Position numbers and translations under genes: made by a program. The notes under the pieces were generated by a model. It ran no database searches, was not told where the DNA came from, and saw nothing but the letters and a program-made list of their open reading frames with translations. A stretch of DNA of 64,000 nucleotides from Syngnathus acus (Eukaryota; Chordata; Actinopteri; Syngnathiformes; Syngnathidae). The DNA lies in assembly GCF_901709675.1 (NCBI RefSeq), contig NC_051104.1, positions 2,649,501 through 2,713,500 on the forward strand, in the 5' to 3' direction. This document shows positions 13,375 to 23,803 of this stretch, piece by piece; the first letter of the stretch is position 1, and each line of letters starts with the position of its first letter.

Positions 13375-15953
13375 CTACTTCTCTCCCACAGCAGGCAACG
13401 AGTCAGCGGAACATTTCTGGCTGATGGCGGCGTCGCTCAGATCCTGTGAGGCCTGCTCAATCACAAGTGTGCGTCACAACCGGCCGATAACACCTAAGCC
13501 CCGCCCCCACCTTGGGTTCTTCAGCTTTACCTCTCTGGCGATGTCATCGGCACAGGTAGGTTCTGCCGGTTCGGGCAGCGTCTTCACACCGAGGGGAGTA
13601 AAGTCGGACACTCCGAGATCGATGGGAGATGGCTGGCGACGAGTCTACAGCCGCACGCGCACACACATGTCAAAGGTGTAATGCGAGCAAAGCCAGAAGA
13701 GAGTGCGATCCAACTCACAGGCTCACAGGGTCCAGTTCTGAGGAGATCAGCCCACAGCTCCTCGCTCTTTTTCTGATTATCGTCTGCAGACTTGCAGGTC
13801 AGGGCAGTGTCGTCAAACTCGCTGCAACAACAACACAGATCCCATTTTGGAGCTCGTTACTTGGAGACACAAGAAGCTAAGTTGGGGCACCACTTTATGT
13901 TGCTTGTGCTTTGTTACCTTCGTCCCAGTGAATGTGGCACCCCACTTTGACATTTGAGGCCTCTGAGTTGCTGAGGCCTGTAGCCTCTCAAGTCGAACCA
14001 ACCCCAAGTGGTCATCTCGTCGGCGTGACTTGAGGTTCTGGCGCACCTGCCGCGTGACAGCAAGCATGAATAACATCCAGTGTGCAGCCATTTTCTCACG
14101 CTTATGTAGGCCACCTTTTTTTGCATGGGAAGCCAGGTCGGAACCAAGAGGCTTGTGGAAACCAGTGCAGGGGGCTACCGGACACAAGAATCTGCAGACA
14201 AAAGCAGAAAAGCTCTCAGTGGCTTGACAAGGACGAGGAGGAAACCTCGCCAAGAGGACTCACCTCACCACAGTGCGAGTATCCCGAATGGCACCAGGTG
14301 AAGTTGTGTAGCGGCTGGTGCGGCAAATAGGGCACCCGGTGTTGGGCCGGGATGTTGGGCCAGGTGGGGTCGAAGTTGTAGGACAGGAAGGTCATTGATT
14401 TGGCTCTCATCCTCACTTTGATGGGGTTTCCCTTGAAAAACCTAACCTCCTCTCGCAGGTACTTGTAGGCCTGAGGAAACGCACAATTCATTCATTCATT
14501 CATTCTGTTTTATTGGAACCATCTGTACCTTGAATTCATTTTCGCTGTGCTCTTTGTGCTTAAAGGGAGCAACTTTTGTCTGAACACACTTGATGAGCAT
14601 TTCAAAAGAGGAAGAAAAAGAAAGAAAACCCCCCCCCACTGCACTACATTACCTCATTTAAGATGGCAACAACAAAGTCGTCGGGAAATGACAGCTGTCA
14701 ATCACCTGGTAGGCGCCGTCCTCTGAGGAAAAGGTGACGAACCAGTGGGTGGAGTTCACGATTTCGCAGCTCAGGAACTTGGGCAGCTCCTCGTTGCTGA
14801 AGAGCGCTTCCACCTCCTGTGGGACAAAAGACTACTTTTAGGCAGAGGATCAGACGAGGGTGAGGATGAAGAGGAGGCGGCCGCAGGCTTTTCCTGGCGG
14901 TAGGTGCTGGGAGGGATTTCTCGCAGGATGACAACATATTGGCTGTGGTTGGGCGACATCTGGACCTGCGGCAAAGCTGAGGGGGAAAGAGACTGACGAT
15001 ATCAGGGGCTAGGTTGCCTCATCAACACCGACTTTTAACAACGTTCGTGATGAACTGCGAGTCAACACCCAGGCGCGTTCAGTTACCCGTGTCTGGTTTT
15101 GGCAGGACGTGGTCCTCTGCTGCTTTGGGTTGGCCTTCAACCTCAGCCGCACCCGTGCTCATGTTGGCCGGCTCCACGCGCGATCCGTGCTCTTTGGAAG
15201 TGCATACCTCAGCGCCACCTGAAGCAAAAGGACAAATTGATCTTTAAAGTGCTAAGTGTGTGTTAACAAGTATGAATCATTCTGTGCACACTTGCTATAC
15301 AAGGAAGATGGATGGCAAACTCAAACAGCACAAATTTGGATCTTGACTCACTTTGTGGGTCCGTCTGCTCGCCGGGAAGGCATAGCCAAGGCTGCAAAAA
15401 GTTGTAGTTGGATCCTGTCCACACTTCGGCCTCAGGGTTGAGGGTGTGCAGCTTTGCAGGCTGCGGAAAGCAGCGGGAAAACGTGATGATGTAGCGGGGC
15501 AGCGTGCTGACAAAAGCCCAAAAGTGATGTACGCAAGCTTACAGCCTGAGCGCGCCAGGCCCACTCGCCCTCGACCAGAGGCATGACGGTATTATCTAGG
15601 GACGTTCCCAGCGGAACGACGCCGGGCAGTGGCTCATCCTGACTTCGCGGCTCTCCCCGGTCCAATGCCCGGCCGCCATCCTCTCCGATGGGCTCGATCC
15701 TGGTCCCGTGATCCGGGGGGCTCGCCGAGGCGTCAGCGTCCTCTCCCAGCAGCTTTGACACCATCTGCCACATGCTGCCCTCTGCGTCCTCGCCAGGTAC
15801 CTCCTGACCCAAGAATTGTATCTGGCAAAATGGTGTGAGAGCACAAACGTCCGGCTGGTCAGGGGCCACCTGGACGTCGCTGTCCTGCTGCTGACACAAA
15901 ACTTCGTCCAGGCCAATCATGTTGACCAGTTCGCCATTGGAAGGAACACACAT
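13375..15953 (-). CDS. larp4b: La-related protein 4B-like protein lacking the La motif
   Basis: Exons (minus): 15953-15543 (in-frame ATG at 15953; the open frame runs further up to about 16110), 15460-15352, 15218-15087, 14976-14894, 14816-14706, 14470-14264, 14191-14115, 14046-13918, 13821-13719, 13644-13531, 13452-13375; about 517 codons in one frame. Exon 2 carries a PAM2-like motif (LNPEAEVW), as in LARP4/4B, which bind poly(A)-binding protein. Exons 4-6 encode the RRM ([41 protein letters not shown]), close to LARP4B. The La motif that should lie between exons 3 and 4 is absent, and the 110-base intron there cannot hold it. The donor after exon 4 is CAG|GA instead of CAG|GT. The C-terminal half is not recognisable. 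Position beside dip2c, same strand, matches human DIP2C-LARP4B. It may be a divergent short protein or a decaying gene; start codon uncertain. Confidence 0.72.
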
Positions 15954-16116
15954 GGGAGTTCTGGGATGCTTCAGGACTAAGCCCTGATCTTCAGCTTGAC
16001 CTGCAGGTGGTGACAACAGAAGGTCTGAGTTATCATCCAGAACTGACAAATGGACCTCTATATGATCAAGAGCCTCCGGAGGAGCATCCCAGAACTCCCA
16101 CGTGTGTTCCTTCCAA
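15937..16116. repeat. 34-bp inverted repeat with 112-bp loop
   Basis: Bases 15937-15970 match the reverse complement of 16083-16116 at 33 of 34 positions. The arms flank the 5' end of the first coding exon of the larp4b-like gene, so part of that open frame is an inverted copy of itself. A hairpin can form in DNA or transcript. Confidence 0.85.
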
Positions 16117-16184
16117 CAGCAAATGTTAGCAAATGTAAAAGGTAGGCTATTTCACGAATTTATTATTAGCCCTTAATTTACAGT

Positions 16185-16290
16185 GTTGGGAACTCACTAC
16201 TTGTTCAAAAAAGTAACGGAGTTATTAATTGTATTACTGAATAAAAGTAACTCGTTACCGGGTAAAGTGTTACACTTGAAAAAGAAACAC
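16185..16290. mobile_element. Short DNA-transposon-like relic
   Basis: The stretch beginning gtgttgggaactcacta and containing aaagtaacggagttatt and agtaactcgttaccggg resembles a repeat widespread in fish genomes, probably hAT-related. No intact ends or target duplication can be defined. Confidence 0.35.
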
Positions 16291-16585
16291 AACAGAATAC
16301 ATGCACATTATTGCCTTTAACCTAAATTAATTTGAAATACCATTTCTGCCTCTTCTGTTTGTGTCGAGTGTGACTACTAATGAAAGTGCGTCAGTCGGCA
16401 CACTAAATTAGCTAGCTTGTGAGTGGCACGAGGCCTGTTAGCTTCCTCGGGAATTCACAAAGTGGTTAGCAAAACGTGCACCGCTATAAACTCAAATTTA
16501 AACTTCAACTAGGTTATAATTTCTGTGAGGTAAAAGAAGTTACCATTGAGTAATTCAGTCAAAGTTGGTCAAGTCAAAAACTTAC

Positions 16586-16645
16586 CACGGTTGCCTTCTG
16601 AGCTGACTGCCAATTACCGAATTGGCGCGCTCGTTCGTTGCGTTA
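16586..16645 (-). other. Candidate non-coding first exon of the larp4b-like gene
   Basis: On the minus strand the sequence ends in a strong donor (ACCGTG|GTAAGT) at 16586/16585 and contains no ATG. It lies about 0.5 kb upstream of the first coding exon and overlaps a locally CG-rich patch. This is inferred from the splice site only. Confidence 0.35.
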
Positions 16646-17104
16646 TTCTTCTTCTTTTTGGATTGTTCAGCGGTTGGCCACCTAACGGGGCATTACCGCC
16701 ACCTACTGTTTTTACCACTAGCTGATACGCACATATATTAAGAGAGGGACACTCACAAAACTAAAAAGACAAAACAGGGGGTTAAAAAATTCTCTTATAC
16801 AACCCCGTCACCCTCAAGAAACCCCGTAATAATAGTAAGAAACCCTGTGCTAGAATTTTGACTTTATTCTCAGACTTTGAAGTAGGAATTCTCACTTTAA
16901 AGTCAGAATTCTGAGAAAAAAAAAGTCAGAATCTTGTCACGGCCTTTTTTCTTCTTCACTGGCCCTAATCCTCTTCCGTACAATCAAGATCCACCTTACT
17001 TTTATCCTTTTTCTTTCATCCACTTGGCAGGATGAGACTCTCTATGGCTCTTCAGATGAATCCAGAAGTTAAACATGATTTGTTTCCTCCTCAAGTGCAA
17101 AGGC

Positions 17105-17260
17105 ACCTTACCCATCTCCATCTGTAAGCAACATATCTTCAGAGCCTGGGCCTGTATTACTTTTTAACGACGACGGCGCTGCTGACCCATAACTCACACA
17201 CCCATAGTCGATCACAGATCTTATCAGATTGATCGTTTTGACCCCTTTGGTCACGTCTGC
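17105..17260 (-). mobile_element. LINE reverse-transcriptase fragment
   Basis: A short minus-strand frame reads INLIRSVIDYGCVSYGSA, a segment typical of the region just after the catalytic core of non-LTR reverse transcriptases (LIRS..DYG..VYGSA). It is isolated and truncated on both sides, so it is a relic in the spacer between larp4b and gabrr3. Confidence 0.6.
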
Positions 17261-17339
17261 GCGATAGCAATCTTGAGTTGCTATGACAACTGCGTTACGT
17301 ACTGCTGCAAAGCATAAAGACTCAAATGGACTCAACGAC

Positions 17340-17800
17340 ACGTCGCACGTTGTGTCGTTTTATTTTTTTTTAAATAAACAATACATTAAAAAGACAAGCA
17401 CGTGAAGAGAATAACTTATGTAAAATGTAAATTTATCCTTTCTCCATTAATTTTTACAACAAAGATATGAATTAGTCAGAACATACAGTATGTCCATTTT
17501 ACAAGAATTTGCCCTTCAGTAAGAGAGAAATTTTTGAAGTACAAAACATGTCAAAAAGCATTAACTGATGAATTTAGCTTTAGACTTGGGCCATAGATCC
17601 AAGCAAAACATCACTTTCATTGCCAAGGAACGATGACCTCAAACAATCATTCTGTTTCATAATAAAGTCAGAATATATTGCGTTTACGCAGTAAAACTCA
17701 GGCCGATTGTAAATATTTAGAAAATGGCTAAAATTAGCCGATAAAATCGTCCATCAGATGAATGGGTCTGGCCCAAGCGCGTACAAGACACGCACCCGTC
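17340..17800 (-). other. Probable gabrr3 3' UTR
   Basis: AT-rich, non-repetitive sequence lies directly downstream of the gabrr3 stop codon. Several minus-strand A/T stretches near 17350-17400 could hold the poly(A) signal. No other gene is seen. Confidence 0.4.
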
Positions 17801-20800
17801 TCAGGAGTAGAGGCTCCAGTAGATGGTGTTGAAGAGGAGGTAGGAGAGCGGGAAGGCCAGGCGGGAGTACGAGTCGATCATGTAGCTGTTGCTCACCAGG
17901 AGGTCCACGTTCTCCCGCACCGACCGCTGCCGACGCAAACGCGTCCCCTCCGAGGGCCGCGGGTCCAGCTGCGGCGAGGCGGCGGCCGGGGACTCGGGTA
18001 CCGGGCCCTGCGCCGGGCGGGGGAACGGCGTCAACTCCATCTCATCGTCGTGGAAGCAGCCGTCGAAGGCCATGGCCTGGCTGCCGTTGAATGTAGATGG
18101 AAGCTGGGAGGACACGGAAAATGTCAATTATCTGCATTTTGGAATGCGTCGCTTTGGCATTCTGCCACCGGAGGGAGCTGTTTTCTGTTTGCTCACCTTC
18201 CCCCGTCTCATCTTTCTCATCTCCTCCAGCGTGGTGCAGTAGTTCACGGCGGCGTACTCGATCACAGACAGGAAGACAAACAGGAAGCTGGTCCACAGGT
18301 AGATGTCTACTGCCTTCACGTACGACACCTGCAAGCAGAAGTGTCTCACTTAAGTAGCTAGCGTGAGTACTTGGTGAACGCAGGCGGTACCTGAGGCATG
18401 GAAGAGGACACGCCTGTGATGATGGTGGACATGGTGAGCACGGTGGTCATGCCTGCGGAGGACATGGGAAGGTCAAATAACACGTGTGCTTCAAAATACA
18501 CCGGATTAGCAAAAAGAGGCCTTAGTCGTGCGTATGCACCCAGAGAGACGCGGGCCGGTACGGCCCGGCGGTCGATCCAGAAGGACACCCAGGACAGGAC
18601 CACCATCAGCATGGTGGGGAAGTACGTCTGCAGCATGAAGAAGAAGATGTGCCGCCGCAGGATGAAGTTGATGAACAGCCGGTTGTACCAACCTGACACA
18701 CACACAGGGTGTGACCTTCTCGACTCCACGCACGCTAATTATAGTGTTTACCTTTCTAGAACCATAATTAGAGTGCAGACGGAGAGTTCTCAAACTCAAA
18801 CATGAGCTTTGGACTAAAAAAAAAAAAAAAGAGGATCCAGACCTGTGCTGCTGTAGAAGGCCAAGCCGCTGGAGGGGTGAAAGTGCTCGATGAAGAACTG
18901 AGACAAAACGATCTCGTCGGTCCCCAGGGAGTCGTTGCCGTTTTTCCAGTAGAGCATCAGGTCGTTCTCGTTGTACGCATCTGGGGAGACACACAAACTA
19001 TTTGATTTGTGCAGTGCTGGGCGACACTACGCTTATGCGTGTGTGCGTCTCACAGCTCTCCAGTTCCAGCGAGCAGTTCTGCGTGTCCAGCGGGAAGCTG
19101 CTAAAGTCCATTGAGCACAGCGACGTGACGGTGACCCTGAAAGCAACAGCAGAGTCTTCAGCAGCCAGACGGCATCCGTCTTGTCCCCGACTGACCTTTC
19201 TGCCGGTGTTGCCACGGCAACCTGGCAGCAGCTTGTGATTCAGAAAGCGCCAGGTCGTTTGGTGCCGGCTTTGAGGCTGACCTGACGCTGTAGAGGATGT
19301 TCCCGTCGGGGTAGACGCGCAGCATGATATTCTCCATGGTGGTGTCGTGGATGAAGGACCGCTTGGAGTGCGCAAAGAAGACGTCCGGCACCCAGATCTT
19401 CTTGACCAGCCGTGAGTCGAACGTCCTGCTCCGGTTGTTTTGCGACGGGAAGGCCAGACGCTCATCCTTCCAGTAGTGGCGCAGGTACAAGGTCATGGTG
19501 AAGTCCTGCGGACACATCCAGGTGCGTCACTATAGCAACAAAGGGGGGGGGGGGGGTTTCATCATGAGGAAGCTCACCATGTTGACTTCGGAGATGCTAT
19601 CGATGCTCTCCACCTGCACGTCGATGCCCACGGGGATGGCCGCTCCTGCCGGTCAAAGAGGTTCCATCGTTTCAGTCCGTGCACGTAAAAGAACTATAGC
19701 GGAAAGTTCCATCGGCGAGTGATGTCATGCCGAAAATGTCTGTAACATGCTTTTGGTGGCAGCGGGGGAGTCACGTTGTGACACAGCAACATAGCGATGA
19801 GGATTTTTTTGACCACGTCTGCGGGCTGTCCAGGAGACGCTGGCGTTTGCTTGCTCACTGACCTCGGCCTGCACCAGGTCATGTGTGTGTGTGTGTGTTA
19901 ATTCCACCTGAGCGTCAGCATGACAGCAGCTCAATAAACACTTTATCTAATGAAGCTCGGCAAAGCTCCTGCAGAGGCCGTCGCCATGGCAACCACTGCT
20001 GGGAAAAGGTGAGACGGCCGGGTGACTCACACACTCTTTTCCCACATCACAGCCCAAACTTGGTGCGAGAGGTCCTTCTTAGAAGTTCACCGCTCCCAAG
20101 GCCTTAACATGGCATCAACTCGAGCGATTTCTTCAGTATTGCGAGTCAAATACAGAATTGTTGAAAGGCAAGTTTTGGAGACCCCGCATCACGAGTGTCG
20201 TCTCAAGCGATAATATGCTGAGTGACTTCCAGATTCATGTGACACAGAGGAGAATGTCACAAACATGTCAAACGCCGCACACGACGTTAACCTGTGACTT
20301 GACAACGGACGGGAATGACAATAATGAAGACGACGACGGATAGCCAGGTGATGGATCTGCTCTCATCACGATAACTCGACAGCCGCAGGCTGTGACCTCT
20401 GGGTCAATTCAGTCACGCAAACCAAAACGAACGCAGACAAGACTCAAGATGGATGAAGAATTTGAGTGCAAATGAGAAGACAGGGCAGAAAGTGGAGATA
20501 ATCATAAGGGCAATTAGACACCATTTCCTTTTTTCTCCGAAACAATCCATACTGGTTCAACACACACACAATGCAAAAACACTAGGACGCACAACACACA
20601 CATTTGTGCACGTGCGTGTGAGGCCCCTCAACAAAATTCAACTTTGACATGACATCAATCACCTGGAGTGACGGTGATTTGTTTTCTCAAGGCGTGTGTG
20701 TTTTTGTGAGCGGAGGTGGAGGGCTCATTTGTTTGCTGTGGCATGCATGCACATGCATAACACACACATACACTCACACACAAACTGTAACACACTCAAA

Positions 20801-21999
20801 CCTGAATGCGCAATGTGTGTGTGTGTGCTGTTTGAGCAAATGACAGGTCCTGCACTCCATTATAGTCCGTGGAGGCGGCGAGGAGGAACACACGTTTCGA
20901 TTCTGAGAACATTTCATGTTTTTGGGTGCGTCTTTGTTTGTTTGTTTGTTTGTTTGTTTTCAAACTCTGACTTGCCATTTTTTTTTCCCGCCGTCACGCG
21001 TATTTTCGAACGCAGAAGTCGGTCGGCATCATAGTTTATGTTGCCGTGCTTTGTTTCCATCTGCTCTAGACCCTGAATATAATCCAGATTATTGCACCCG
21101 ACCCCCACGCCCAACTCACACAATCGTTATATTACAATAACACGCACGCAAGGACACACAATCCTGTCGGAGCGAGTGCACGCACACACCCGTTTGTAAT
21201 ATGTGGGTCATTTGTTGAGTGATTTGGGATTGGTGACGCACCCCGGTGCCCTTTATCACATCATCGGGCCGAGTCTCAATCGGATCTTTGTAGCGGTCGC
21301 GTCACGAGTAGCATCCTCGCTGTCATCGACATCGTCAACATCGTCACGACGCGTGCGGCATTGGTGCCCACTAAGCACAAGTGACAAATAGTTTGTCATC
21401 TTTGCCATTCCTACAACAGTTTCAGGAAAGATGTGTGTGTGCGTGTGTGTGTGTCACCTCCAAAGCCAGGTCTCATGGCAAAGTCATGCTCCTCGATCCT
21501 GAGCAGCTGTTCAGTTTTGATCAGCAGAGTTTTGGTGCTGTCCTGCCTCTTCAATTTGTAGTCAATACGTCTAATCGGAGTAAAAACAAGATGAAGAATT
21601 CAATTCCTGGAAAGGGCCCGCGGTCCCGAAGAATGCAAAATCGCATGTCAGACAGATTATGTCTGATTAGAAGGTCGCAAATTGTCTCGGCGGACAGTCG
21701 GGGGCTAATTTCGGCATTTGGCGACGATGATGATATCACGCAACGAACAAAAGTGTGAGATGTTGATTGATCTCCACCAATAAAATAAAACTGCATTGAT
21801 TAGCATAGCAACGCTCAGAAGTGAGTTTCAACATGACCCCTCACCCTCCAAATTTGAACTTGCTGTTTTCCCCGAGGAAGACCTCCTTGTGCCTCCTGCG
21901 GCCGGAGTTGCGTCCGCCGGTCACCATGGCGACCAGGCTGGCGAGGGCCACGGTCAGACAGGTCAAACAGGTCAGCCAGGTCAGCCCGACCACCTTCAT
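17801..21999 (-). CDS. gabrr3: GABA-A receptor subunit rho-3
   Basis: Ten exons (minus): 21999-21845, 21570-21458, 19645-19578, 19505-19282, 19136-19054, 18980-18843, 18692-18540, 18452-18391, 18328-18197, 18103-17801; phases agree and give 476 residues. Order: signal peptide (MKVVGLTWLTCLTVALASLV), ligand-binding domain with the Cys-loop (CSMDFSSFPLDTQNC), then four membrane helices, the last at the C-terminus (FPLSYLLFNTIYWSLYS). M2 is encoded across 18540 and 18452 (SLG then MTTVLTMSTIITGV). Rho subunits form GABA-gated chloride channels, best known in retina. The M3-M4 loop has QAMAFDGCFHDDE, matching the GABRR3 loop rather than rho-1/2. Length is normal for the family, with no breaks. 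Paralogue a/b status cannot be told. Confidence 0.95.
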
Positions 22000-23803
22000 C
22001 TTCCTCCCCCTCCCTCAGCCGCCACGTCTTCCACGCTCCGGTCGGGCTCGCTAACTGTGGACGCTGGCGTCACTCATGTGGAGGGTGCGCAGGGTCGCCG
22101 AGGCTTCCACGAGCATCCCGCAAAATCGCTGCTCTTTTCCTTTTTCTTCTTCTTGTTATTCCCGCCGCATCCTTCATCTCCGAGAAGGTTTCTGGGCTCA
22201 CGTCGGTCGTCGTCGCCGTCCTCGTCCGTCTGCCCGCCGGCCGGCCGGCCGCCTGCTTCATCTGCGGCTTATTCTCTCTCTCTTTCTCTCTCTGATTAAA
22301 ATCGATATGAATCCATTTCTCTCGGCGATAGAGGAATGACACTAATTCCACACTAATCCTCTTATCCTCGGCCACAGCAATCTTTCTCGAACCTACGCAC
22401 ACACACAACTCGGCACTAATCAGGATTTTCTCGCAGCGCCGTGAAAAATGAGGCATCTGACCAACAAAGGAATTCAAAGCGGCAATCAAACTATCAAGTC
22501 GTCACGCTAATCCCAACAAACTCACACCTCTGGAAAATCCTAGTTCCAAACACACAAATTTGATTGCATGTTAAGGGGTGTGCAAACTTTTGATCCAAGG
22601 CCATGTTTCACATCACCACGTATTTCTTGTTGCCGATTTTGAAGTGAGGGGGAGGAGCTTCTTTTCATTGGGCCATAGCCTTATCTAATTGAAAAAAAAA
22701 TCTCTTTTGCACAATCTTGTGATCTCATTACAAAGCGTTTTTGCGGGACAAAAGTGAATTGTGCAACCTGCCCTTTGGAAACAAAGCGCTCTGCTGACAT
22801 TTGGCAAAGTTGCGCGCGTCCACGCAAACTCCACCCACGGTGAGAGAGACAAGCGTGTACCGGAGTGTGTGAGAGGGAGCGAGCGAGCATCTATTCTCTA
22901 AATAACCTGTTGATCCAGTCAAGCTCTGTCAGGCGCTCGCGGGGCTCTCTCGCTCACTCTTCCTCTTTGGCTTCACGTAAGTCCCCCCCGACTTCCTCGC
23001 GTCTCGACTTTCTCGAACTTTCCGCTATTCTCTTGCTCTTAATCACGCATGGCTAATTGGGAAACGATCTCACATCTATTCCTCTCATGCGGCTCGCAGC
23101 TTGACCACGTCTGGCTCCTCTGCTCACTTTCTGACATCACCCACTTGTCGTCTGACTCCTCTCTCGGTTGTTCTGACTTTTCATACCTTGCACGGCTCTC
23201 ACACATGTCACTCACTAATCAGTCCTGTTTTGCGCAAGAATGCCTCGCTGTGTGCGAATCTGTCGAGTCGGGGGGCAATGGTCGGCGTGCGGCAAAGTGC
23301 GCTGATAAAGTAGTTAATAATAAATATAATTATATTGACCATGAAGCTGATAAGCCGCAACATGCCGGTGTCGCTCCCGATTGTGCGCTCCGACACTTTA
23401 TTTTGTTAAGGTGATGAGCGTTTATCCGTAGCGGATCAGCACGCTTTCTTTGGCTTTGTATCGGAGCGTGATGAGCTCACTCATCAGCTGTCAGCGGGGG
23501 ATAAAGTTCTCCCGAGACAAAACGCGTCGGTCCAAAAGCATTCCAGGAAGGCTGGGACTAACTTTTGATTCTCTGCTTTGAGGGGAGATTGAAGCAAAAA
23601 TCCTCCCGGATCAAAACCTGGATTGTCCTCAAAGAGCAGCACATGCTCTGTCACGTTTTCAGCATCATCCAGCGCTGCTTTGTAATTACACCTTTCTTCC
23701 CCTTCTCCTTGTGTGTGCTTGTGGGCTGTCAAACCACATAGATCCAAAGAAAAATCTGCAGATCATGGAGTGAAAGCTTGAGGGAGTTTTCTGGCCCCAA
23801 ACC
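22000..23803. other. Spacer between gabrr3 and the HHLA2-like array
   Basis: This 1.8-kb stretch separates two divergently transcribed genes. It should contain both promoters and the gabrr3 5' UTR. I see no exon-like segment, RNA gene or clear transposon in it, only a pyrimidine-rich patch near 22130-22300. Confidence 0.4.
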
